This document shows, in pieces, positions 1 to 4,901 of a stretch of DNA of 6,503 bases. The DNA is taken from positions 7,452 through 13,954 of the forward strand of contig DIVK01000015.1 in NCBI GenBank assembly GCA_002422455.1, in the 5' to 3' direction. Source of the stretch: Rhodoferax sp. UBA6134. Lineage in GTDB: Bacteria > Pseudomonadota > Gammaproteobacteria > Burkholderiales > Burkholderiaceae_C. Under the pieces are notes generated by a model, which ran no database searches, was not told the DNA's origin, and saw only the letters and a program-made list of their open reading frames with translations. Position 1 is the first letter of the stretch. The number at the start of each line of letters is the position of its first letter. Position numbers and translations under genes: made by a program.

Positions 1-199
1 CACGCTGACCGTCAAGTCCAGCAAGCTCACCACCGACAGCGCCGGCGACACCATCCGCCCCGGCCTGCCGGCCAGCGGCATGTTCGTCATCAACCCGCCG
101 CACACGCTCAAACCGGCGCTGCAAGCGGCCCTGCCGCAGTTGGTGCGCCTGCTCGGCCAGGACCGCAACGCCGCCTTCACGCTCGACGCCGGCGGCTGA
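1..199 (+). CDS. rlmJ: RlmJ, 23S rRNA (adenine-2030-N6)-methyltransferase, C-terminal part
   Basis: This is the last 65 codons of a gene that begins before the window; the frame runs from base 2 to the TGA at 197-199. The visible protein contains a segment reading SGMFVINPP followed by an amphipathic helix (LKPALQAALPQLVRLL). It matches the C-terminal end of the RlmJ (YhiR/DUF519) family, where E. coli has GMWVINPP followed by a helix rich in leucine. RlmJ uses SAM to methylate N6 of A2030 in 23S rRNA, in the cytoplasm. The catalytic DPPY motif lies upstream and is not visible, so activity cannot be judged. The next gene, a transporter, starts 50 bases downstream on the same strand and may be co-transcribed. 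The family call rests on this C-terminal signature only. Confidence 0.87.
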   Translation, partial: TLTVKSSKLTTDSAGDTIRPGLPASGMFVINPPHTLKPALQAALPQLVRLLGQDRNAAFTLDAGG

Positions 200-249
200 T
201 CTCTTCCGCCCCTCTTTGCCGGAGGCCCGCCGCCTCATGGCCCCCTGCC

Positions 250-1146
250 ATGCACACCGCTTCCCGTCACCGCCTCGCGCTGGCCCTGATCTTCATCACA
301 CCCGCCCTGTGGTCAGTCAACGCACTGATCGCGCGCTGGGCCCCGGGCGTGGTCGAACCGCACGTGCTGGCCCTGTCGCGCTGGCTGATGGCCGGCCTGC
401 TTTTCACCCTGGGCACACGCGCCGAACTGTGGGCGCATCGACGCCAGATCCTGGCCGACTGGCAACACTACCTCGTGCTCGGCGCCCTGGGCATGTGGAT
501 CTGCGGCGCCTGGGTCTACATCGGCGGGCGCACCACCAGCGCGGCCAACATCGGCCTCATCTACGCGATTTCACCGGTGCTGATCGTTCTGATTTCGGCG
601 CTCTGGCTTGGCGAGCGCTTCAGGCTACAGCAGGCCCTGGGCGTCGTTCTGGCGCTCGGAGGCGTGTTGCATGTGGTACTCAAAGGGCAGTGGGCGGCGC
701 TGGGCGCGGTGCAGTTCGTGCCGGGCGATGGCTGGATTCTGGCCGCCACACTGTCCTGGACGCTGTATTCACTGCTGCTGAAAAAATGGCACAGTCCGCT
801 GGGTGCCGGCGCGCGATTGGCGGTCATCAGCCTGGCCGGTGCCGTGGTCAATCTGCCGTTTGCCGCCTGGGAAGTCCTGCACAGCAGCCAGCCCGCACTG
901 CCGCTGGAAGGCTTGGGCCTGGCACTGACCGCCGCCGTGATCCCCGGCTTTGGCGCCTATCTGGCGCACTCGGTGATGCAACGCGAGCTCGGCGCCGCAC
1001 GCGTCAGCGTGGTGCTGTATCTGGCGCCGATCTATTCGGCCTTCATGGGCTGGCTGGTGCTGAACGAGGCGCTGCACGCCTACCATGCCGCCGGCATGGC
1101 CCTGGTGCTGCCCGGGATCTACCTCGTCACGCGCATACAGAAATAG
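250..1146 (+). CDS. EamA/DMT-superfamily membrane transporter
   Basis: A 298-aa integral inner-membrane protein with ten hydrophobic segments (roughly residues 9-29, 40-57, 74-91, 99-119, 128-146, 160-178, 188-206, 220-240, 250-272, 277-294). This is the standard size and two-times-five-helix layout of EamA drug/metabolite transporters. The first repeat carries the typical TSAANIGLIYAISPV and LWLGERF stretches, and the second carries YLAPIYSAFMGWLVLNEAL, the usual repeat-ending glutamate motif. Substrate is unknown; family members export amino acids, purines or other metabolites. The start at ATG 250 fits the family (short cytoplasmic N-terminus before helix 1) and no ATG/GTG/TTG lies upstream in frame close by. 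However, the only good Shine-Dalgarno-like GGAGG (221-225) is 24 bases away. The stop codon and last three residues (IQK) lie inside the left arm of a palindromic element, so the original C-terminus may have been slightly different. Confidence 0.92.
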   Translation: MHTASRHRLALALIFITPALWSVNALIARWAPGVVEPHVLALSRWLMAGLLFTLGTRAELWAHRRQILADWQHYLVLGALGMWICGAWVYIGGRTTSAANIGLIYAISPVLIVLISALWLGERFRLQQALGVVLALGGVLHVVLKGQWAALGAVQFVPGDGWILAATLSWTLYSLLLKKWHSPLGAGARLAVISLAGAVVNLPFAAWEVLHSSQPALPLEGLGLALTAAVIPGFGAYLAHSVMQRELGAARVSVVLYLAPIYSAFMGWLVLNEALHAYHAAGMALVLPGIYLVTRIQK

Positions 1147-1198
1147 GGGGCGGATCACCATTCGCGCAGCGAATGTGTGCTCTGACCCTTATTTCTGT
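1137..1198. repeat. 62-bp imperfect palindrome (long hairpin), REP/MITE-like; possible bidirectional terminator
   Basis: Bases 1137-1198 fold into one hairpin with about 27 pairs. Bases 1137-1149 pair with 1186-1198 (13 pairs, one G-U), 1151-1154 with 1181-1184 (one G-U), 1156-1158 with 1177-1179, and 1159-1165 with 1169-1175, around a GCA loop. Only two mismatches (1150/1185 and 1155/1180) and one bulged T (1176) interrupt it. It fills the gap between the convergent transporter gene and metF, taking in the transporter stop TAG (1144-1146) and ending 2 bases before the metF stop. The stem bases are A/T-rich on both strands (CAGAAATA / TATTTCTG), so it could end transcription from both sides. 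The GGGTCAGAGCAC-like core resembles intergenic palindromes associated with REP-type (Y1/RAYT) elements in proteobacteria; that resemblance is from memory. Confidence 0.75.
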
Positions 1199-1199
1199 T

Positions 1200-2039
1200 T
1201 CACAGCCCCAGCCGGCGGCAGATCTCCAGCGTTGCCGCGCTCTGGTTCATGCTGTAGAAGTGCAGCGCCGGTGCGCCACCGGCACGCAACTGCTCACACA
1301 GGTCGGTCACCACATCCAGGCCAAAGGCGCGAATGCTGGCCGCATCGTCGCCAAAACCTTGCAGCCGCAGGCGGATCCAGCGCGGAATCTCGGCACCGCA
1401 GGCGTCGCTGAAACGCATCAGTTGGGTCGAACTGGCGATCGGCATGATGCCCGGCACCACCGGCACCGACACCCCCAGCGCATCGGCCTCTTCCACGAAG
1501 CGGAAGTAGGCGTCGGCGTTGTAGAAATACTGGGTGATGGCCGAGTCGGCGCCGGCCTTGACCTTGGCCGCAAAGGCCTGCAGGTCGGCCGCGGGCGACT
1601 TGGCCTGCGGGTGCACCTCCGGGTAGGCCGCCACCTCGACGTGGAAGTCGCGCCCGGTTTCGGCGCGGATGAAGGCCACCAGATCGCTGGCGTATTGGAA
1701 CTCGCCGCCCAGGCCGTAGCCGCTGGGCAGGTCGCCGCGCAAGGCCACCAGGCGCTTGACACCCATGGCCTTGAGGGTGGCGAGCTGTTCGCGCACCGTG
1801 GCCTGGGTCGCGCCGATGCAGGAGATGTGCGAAGCCGCCGCCACCCCCTCGGCCAGAATGGCGCGCACCGTGGCAAAGGTGCCTTCCTGGGTGGAGCCGC
1901 CGGCGCCGAAGGTGACCGAGCAGAACTCGGGCTTCAGGGCATACAGTTGCTGACGCACCAGACGCAGTTTTTCCATGCCCTCAGGGGTTTTGGGCGGGAA
2001 AAATTCAAAACTCAGCGGGATTCGGGGGGTCTCGGTCAT
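1200..2039 (-). CDS. metF: Methylenetetrahydrofolate reductase
   Basis: A complete 279-aa protein, close to the usual length of bacterial MetF. This FAD enzyme reduces 5,10-methylene-THF to 5-methyl-THF with NADH, supplying the methyl group for methionine synthesis in the cytoplasm. Family hallmarks are visible: SFEFFPPKT at residues 10-18 (Glu12 matches E. coli Glu28, the catalytic acid), VTFGAGGST at 42-50, ALRGD at 99-103 (Asp103 matches E. coli Asp120 near the flavin), AAYPEVHP at 137-144 and ITQYFYNAD at 168-176. The TIM-barrel fold is therefore intact with no frameshift. It is the last gene of the ahcY-tlyA-metF unit, starting 9 bases after the tlyA stop. A GAGG (minus strand, 2049-2046) overlapping that stop serves as its ribosome binding site. 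The context is methyl-cycle recycling, and regulation is probably through the upstream SAH riboswitch. Confidence 0.97.
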   Translation of the reverse strand: MTETPRIPLSFEFFPPKTPEGMEKLRLVRQQLYALKPEFCSVTFGAGGSTQEGTFATVRAILAEGVAAASHISCIGATQATVREQLATLKAMGVKRLVALRGDLPSGYGLGGEFQYASDLVAFIRAETGRDFHVEVAAYPEVHPQAKSPAADLQAFAAKVKAGADSAITQYFYNADAYFRFVEEADALGVSVPVVPGIMPIASSTQLMRFSDACGAEIPRWIRLRLQGFGDDAASIRAFGLDVVTDLCEQLRAGGAPALHFYSMNQSAATLEICRRLGL

Positions 2040-2048
2040 GGCGAGCCT

Positions 2049-2894
2049 CTAAAGTGTGGGGGCAAAGATTGCAGAAATGAAAAACTCGCGGTTGCCGTCG
2101 CCGCCTTCAATCGGCGAGTCGAACCACGCGGTGACGGTCAAGTCGAGGGCTTCACAGGCGTCGCGCAAACGTTGTTCGACCTGGGGGTAATAAGCAGCGT
2201 CCCGCACGATGCCGCCCTTGCCCACCTGACCAGGCTGCAACTCGAACTGGGGCTTGACCAGGGTCAGCAAAGTGCCGCCCGCCTTCAGAAAGGGCACCAC
2301 CGCCGGCAATACCAAGGTTTGTGAGATGAAGGACAGGTCGGCCACCAGCAGATCAAACTCGGGCGAAAACTCGGACACGGAGGCGTCAACACCCTCTTCT
2401 GAATCGTCAGTCGCCTCAGCCTCAAATTGGCCGTCAGCCTCCATGCTGCCCTGGTAAGCAGCCATCAGGTCACTCGCCTTCAACGCGCGGGCATTGACGC
2501 CCTCGACGCACAGGACACGCGGGTCAGCCCGCAGCCGGGGATGCAGCTGGGCACTGCCCACGTCCACCCCGACCACCGACTTGGCCCCGTGCTGCAGCAG
2601 GCAGTCGGTGAAGCCGCCGGTGGACTGGCCCACGTCCAGGCAGGCCAGCCCCGCCACCGGCAGACCGACGTGCCTGAGCGCCGCCTCCAGCTTCAAGCCG
2701 CCGCGCGAGACGTAGCGGGCCTCGGCGTCGTCGAGCAAACGGATCTCGGCGGATTCGGGCACCTCGTCTCCGTTCTTGGCGACGCGGCGCCACTGCTCAC
2801 CCTGGCGCCACTCCACCCCGCCCGTGATCAGGCGCTGGGCCTGGGAGCGGGTGCTGGCAAGCTGGCGTGTCACCAGCAACTGATCTATTCGCAT
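2049..2894 (-). CDS. tlyA: TlyA family RNA (ribose-2'-O) methyltransferase / hemolysin A-like
   Basis: A 281-aa protein with an N-terminal S4 RNA-binding domain (about residues 1-60) and an FtsJ/RrmJ-type SAM methyltransferase domain (about 63-277). The SAM site shows CLDVGQSTGGFTDCLL at 85-100 (motif I) and VGVDVG at 108-113. The catalytic K-D-K-E tetrad is readable as Lys68, Asp186, Lys214 and Glu270. In M. tuberculosis TlyA, as I recall, these are Lys69, Asp154, Lys182 and Glu238, a protein that 2'-O-methylates cytidines in 16S and 23S rRNA. The spacing between Asp, Lys and Glu is identical, but 33 extra residues sit between the first Lys and Asp. They form a strongly acidic stretch (about 148-178). 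The ATG overlaps the ahcY stop (TGATG) and has no obvious Shine-Dalgarno sequence, suggesting translation by reinitiation. The haemolysin name is historical; rRNA modification is the likely role, with the exact target in this lineage unknown. Confidence 0.94.
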   Translation of the reverse strand: MRIDQLLVTRQLASTRSQAQRLITGGVEWRQGEQWRRVAKNGDEVPESAEIRLLDDAEARYVSRGGLKLEAALRHVGLPVAGLACLDVGQSTGGFTDCLLQHGAKSVVGVDVGSAQLHPRLRADPRVLCVEGVNARALKASDLMAAYQGSMEADGQFEAEATDDSEEGVDASVSEFSPEFDLLVADLSFISQTLVLPAVVPFLKAGGTLLTLVKPQFELQPGQVGKGGIVRDAAYYPQVEQRLRDACEALDLTVTAWFDSPIEGGDGNREFFISAIFAPTL

Positions 2895-4339
2895 CAGTAG
2901 CGATAGGTGTTGGCCTTGTACGGGCCGGCTTTGTTCACGCCAATGTAGGTGGCCTGTTCGTCCGTGAGCTCGGTCAGCATGGCGCCGACCTTATCCAGGT
3001 GCAAACGCGCCACTTTCTCATCGAGGTGCTTGGGCAAGACGTAGACTTTGCCAGCCTTGTATTCTTTGGGCTTGGTGAACAGTTCGATCTGGGCGATGGT
3101 CTGGTTGGCAAAACTCGACGACATCACGAAACTGGGGTGACCGGTGCCGCAGCCCAGGTTCACCAGGCGGCCCTTGGCCAGCAGGATGATGCGTTTGGCA
3201 GGCTTCTTGCCCTTGGCCGGGAAGATGACATGGTCAACCTGGGGCTTGATCTCTTCCCACTTGCATTTTTCCAGCGACGCGACGTCGATTTCGTTGTCGA
3301 AATGACCGATGTTGCAGACGATGGCCTGGTCCTTCATGGCCGCCATGTGCTGGTAGGTGATGACGTTCTTGTTGCCGGTGGCCGACACGAAAATATCGGC
3401 CTTGTCGGCGGCGTAGTCCATGGTGACGACCTTGTAGCCCTCCATCGCGGCCTGCAGGGCGTTGATGGGGTCGATCTCGGTCACCCACACTTGAGCACTC
3501 AGGGCGCGCAGGGCTTGGGCCGAGCCCTTGCCCACGTCGCCGTAACCAGCCACCAACGCCACTTTGCCCGCCACCATCACGTCGGTGGCGCGTTTGATGG
3601 CGTCCACCAGGGACTCGCGGCAGCCGTACAGGTTGTCGAACTTGCTCTTGGTCACTGAATCATTGACGTTGATGGCGCGCAAGGCCAGCTCGCCCTTGGC
3701 CGACATTTCGTTCAGGCGCAGCACGCCGGTAGTGGTTTCCTCCGTCACGCCGATGATGTTTTTCAGGCGGCGGCTGTACCAGGTCGGGTCCAGCTTGAGC
3801 TTGGCCTTGATGGCGTTGAACAGGCAAATCTCTTCTTCGCTGCCGGGCTTGGCCAACACCTTGATGTCTTTCTCGGCTTTGGCACCCAGGTGCATCAGCA
3901 AGGTGGCGTCGCCGCCATCGTCCAGAATCATGTTCGGGCCTTCGGTTTTGGAGCCCTTGGAGCCAAACTCGAAGATGCGATGGGTATAGTCCCAATAGTC
4001 CGCCAGGGTCTCGCCCTTGTAGGCAAACACGGGGGTGCCGGCCGCCACCAGCGCGGCGGCGGCGTGATCCTGGGTGGAAAAAATATTGCACGAAGCCCAG
4101 CGCACCTGGGCGCCCAAGGCCTGCAGGGTCTCGACCAGCACGCCGGTCTGGATCGTCATGTGCAGCGAGCCGGTGATGCGCGCGCCCTTGAGCGGCTGCG
4201 CCTTGGCAAACTCTTCCCGAATCGCCATCAGGCCGGGCATTTCGGTCTGGGCAATGTTCAGCTCCTTGCGGCCCCAGGGGGCCAGACTCAGGTCGGCAAT
4301 GACGTAATCCTGGTTTTTGACAGGTTTCAATACGCTCAT
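2894..4339 (-). CDS. ahcY: Adenosylhomocysteinase (SAH hydrolase)
   Basis: A complete 481-aa enzyme that hydrolyses S-adenosylhomocysteine to adenosine and homocysteine using tightly bound NAD, in the cytoplasm. The N-terminus has GARITGSLHMTIQTGVL (substrate His60), then FSTQDHAAAAL (87-97) and LDDGGDATLL (139-148). Next come EETTTGV (200-206) and DSVTKSKFDNLYGCRESL, in which Lys231 and Asp235 match human Lys186 and Asp190. The NAD fold shows GYGDVGKG at 265-272, then NLGCGTGHPSFVMS (394-407). It ends with the conserved PYKANTYRY tail, whose lysine and tyrosine reach the NAD of the neighbouring subunit. It is longer than mammalian AhcY (432 aa) mainly because of the roughly 40-residue insert before the YSRRLKNI segment, normal for proteobacteria. 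The start is well supported by GGAG (minus 4349-4346) six bases before ATG. It is the first gene of the operon and is preceded by an SAH riboswitch. Confidence 0.99.
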   Translation of the reverse strand: MSVLKPVKNQDYVIADLSLAPWGRKELNIAQTEMPGLMAIREEFAKAQPLKGARITGSLHMTIQTGVLVETLQALGAQVRWASCNIFSTQDHAAAALVAAGTPVFAYKGETLADYWDYTHRIFEFGSKGSKTEGPNMILDDGGDATLLMHLGAKAEKDIKVLAKPGSEEEICLFNAIKAKLKLDPTWYSRRLKNIIGVTEETTTGVLRLNEMSAKGELALRAINVNDSVTKSKFDNLYGCRESLVDAIKRATDVMVAGKVALVAGYGDVGKGSAQALRALSAQVWVTEIDPINALQAAMEGYKVVTMDYAADKADIFVSATGNKNVITYQHMAAMKDQAIVCNIGHFDNEIDVASLEKCKWEEIKPQVDHVIFPAKGKKPAKRIILLAKGRLVNLGCGTGHPSFVMSSSFANQTIAQIELFTKPKEYKAGKVYVLPKHLDEKVARLHLDKVGAMLTELTDEQATYIGVNKAGPYKANTYRY

Positions 4340-4345
4340 GGTTCA

Positions 4346-4349
4346 CTCC
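4346..4349 (-). promoter_or_regulatory. ahcY ribosome binding site
   Basis: GGAG on the minus strand with a 6-base spacer to the ahcY ATG (4339-4337). It lies at the end of the riboswitch leader, about 14 bases after the T-run of the platform hairpin, so it would be present only on read-through transcripts. It fixes the ahcY start. Confidence 0.85.
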
Positions 4350-4362
4350 AAAAGTAAATTTG

Positions 4363-4426
4363 AAAAACCACTGCCAGCGCGGGAAATCTCTGGGCAAAGA
4401 CTCACCGCACAAACCAGTGGGTGAGC
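4363..4426 (-). terminator. Expression platform of the SAH riboswitch with possible intrinsic terminator
   Basis: Two alternative structures can be drawn by eye between the aptamer and ahcY. (a) CCACTG (minus 4420-4415) pairs with CAGTGG (4373-4368), immediately followed by five T residues (4367-4363). Inside this stem there is room for GCGG/CCGC and TCTTT/AGAGA sub-helices. This looks like a long attenuator-type terminator. (b) A strong local hairpin, GCTCACC-CAC (4426-4417) with GTG-C-GGTGAGT (4410-4400) around a TGGTTT loop and one bulged C. Hairpin (b) shares bases with both the aptamer's 3' pseudoknot strand and the 5' arm of (a), so the structures are mutually exclusive. That is the arrangement expected of a switch. 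No folding energies were computed, and the direction of control is not settled by inspection. Confidence 0.5.
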
Positions 4427-4510
4427 GCCGTTGATGCGGCAACCTGAAACTGGGCAGGCCACGCGGTCCGAGCCTCATTCACGGTGGGTGAACTGCAACG
4501 CTCCTCGGAA
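4421..4510 (-). promoter_or_regulatory. SAH riboswitch (S-adenosylhomocysteine-sensing aptamer) upstream of ahcY
   Basis: The leader carries the conserved SAH-aptamer sequences: CCGAGGAGCGTTGCAG at the 5' side and CAACGGCGCTCACCCA at the 3' side, close to the consensus of this class. P1 is TCCGAG (minus 4509-4504) with CTCGGA (4472-4467). P2 is TTCAC (4492-4488) with GTGAA (4482-4478). P4 is CCTG/CAGG (4458-4455 with 4446-4443), extended by GCG/CGC (4464-4462 with 4438-4436). The pseudoknot joins GAGCG (4503-4499) and CGCTC (4427-4423), with TTG/CAA next to it. Every expected helix is present. Known members bind SAH, discriminate strongly against SAM, and raise expression of SAH-recycling genes. 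Here the whole ahcY-tlyA-metF unit lies downstream. Sequence and context agree, so the class call is firm; the exact ends are approximate. Confidence 0.94.
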
Positions 4511-4517
4511 GCCGCAG

Positions 4518-4523
4518 ATTATA
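4518..4523 (-). promoter_or_regulatory. -10 box of the ahcY operon promoter
   Basis: A perfect TATAAT reads on the minus strand at 4523-4518. It places the transcription start near 4511-4514, only a few bases before the first P1 base of the riboswitch (4509). This spacing is what a riboswitch leader needs. No convincing TTGACA-like -35 box lies 15-19 bases upstream; that position is occupied by a palindrome (4542-4553), so the promoter may depend on an activator or on the strong -10 alone. Confidence 0.7.
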
Positions 4524-4541
4524 CGGATAGGCGACTGGAAA

Positions 4542-4553
4542 CGCCGGTACCGG
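4542..4553. promoter_or_regulatory. 12-bp perfect palindrome at the -35 position of the ahcY promoter
   Basis: GCCGGTACCGGC is a perfect 12-bp inverted repeat centred about 25 bases upstream of the TATAAT box, where the -35 element should be. A dimeric regulator could bind here, or it may be a chance feature of GC-rich DNA. I do not recognise it as the site of a named regulator. Confidence 0.3.
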
Positions 4554-4682
4554 CAACCGCCCCAGCCCCCCATTTGGGGGATGGCGCAAAGACCGCCTGC
4601 TTTTTAAAATGGCCCTCCCCGTGTCTCCGGTCACGCACGGCCGGCATGAAAACACTGGTTACGACGAAAAATGCAGGAGCTT

Positions 4683-4901
4683 ATGCTCAAAAAATCTTCT
4701 CAAAACCCACCCGAAAAGCACCAAACTTCCAGTATTGATCTCTACTCGGCGCACGATCCGATCCCGGTGCCCGAGGCCATCGAGTCTGATACCGACGCAG
4801 CATGGTGTCTGTGGGAAGACGCGCTGTCGTCGCTGGGCGACGAGCCCGCCAAAAACTCGTCCTCCGTCACCGGAGCCAACCCTCCCCGGCCCGCTTCCTA
4901 A
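4683..4901 (+). CDS. Small hypothetical protein (72 aa)
   Basis: I do not recognise this protein. It is a short, soluble, acidic-centred polypeptide with a lysine-containing N-terminus, a core reading IDLYSAHDPIPVPEAIESD followed by TDAAWCLWEDAL (with two tryptophans), and a Ser/Pro-rich disordered tail. It has no signal peptide, membrane segment or known domain. Support for coding comes from an AGGAG (4675-4679) just before ATG 4683, though the spacer is only 3 bases. The core also has a folded-protein-like composition, unlike the Arg/Pro/Ala-rich shadow frames around it. An in-frame ATG at 4671 would add MQEL but lacks a ribosome binding site. It is divergent from the ahcY leader and convergent with the CBS-protein gene, whose stop codon it overlaps. 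It may be a lineage-restricted conserved protein; function is unknown. Confidence 0.55.
   Translation: MLKKSSQNPPEKHQTSSIDLYSAHDPIPVPEAIESDTDAAWCLWEDALSSLGDEPAKNSSSVTGANPPRPAS

Noticed and set aside
216..2324. A 702-codon open frame on the + strand running across the transporter, metF and the end of tlyA
   Set aside because: It is out of frame with the clear transporter gene, antisense to metF and tlyA, and its product is Arg/Ala/Gly/His-rich with no recognisable domain. It is a GC-rich shadow frame.
2049..2894. TlyA as a true haemolysin or virulence toxin
   Set aside because: The protein has an S4 RNA-binding domain and a complete FtsJ-type methyltransferase active site, which supports RNA methylation rather than pore formation.
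2867..3658. A 263-codon + strand frame opposite ahcY, and a 272-codon minus frame at 3660-4478
   Set aside because: Both lie over the unmistakable ahcY coding sequence in other frames and their translations resemble no protein family; the second also runs through the riboswitch.
4341..4493. Pairing of GTTCAC in riboswitch P2 (minus 4493-4488) with GTGAAC beside the ahcY Shine-Dalgarno (minus 4346-4341) as a sequestration helix
   Set aside because: Only six pairs over a distance of about 140 bases, and the local P2 hairpin would out-compete it; probably chance.
4566..4610. CCCCC-ATTT-GGGGG hairpin (4567-4580) and TTTTTAAAAT (4601-4610) as a + strand terminator or a promoter for the small gene
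   Set aside because: No + strand gene ends just upstream. The TAAAAT has no -35 partner at normal spacing and the hairpin has only five pairs. It is too weak to call.
4827..4843. Perfect 7-bp stem TCGTCGC-TGG-GCGACGA as a terminator
   Set aside because: It lies inside the small reading frame and is not followed by a T-run on either strand.
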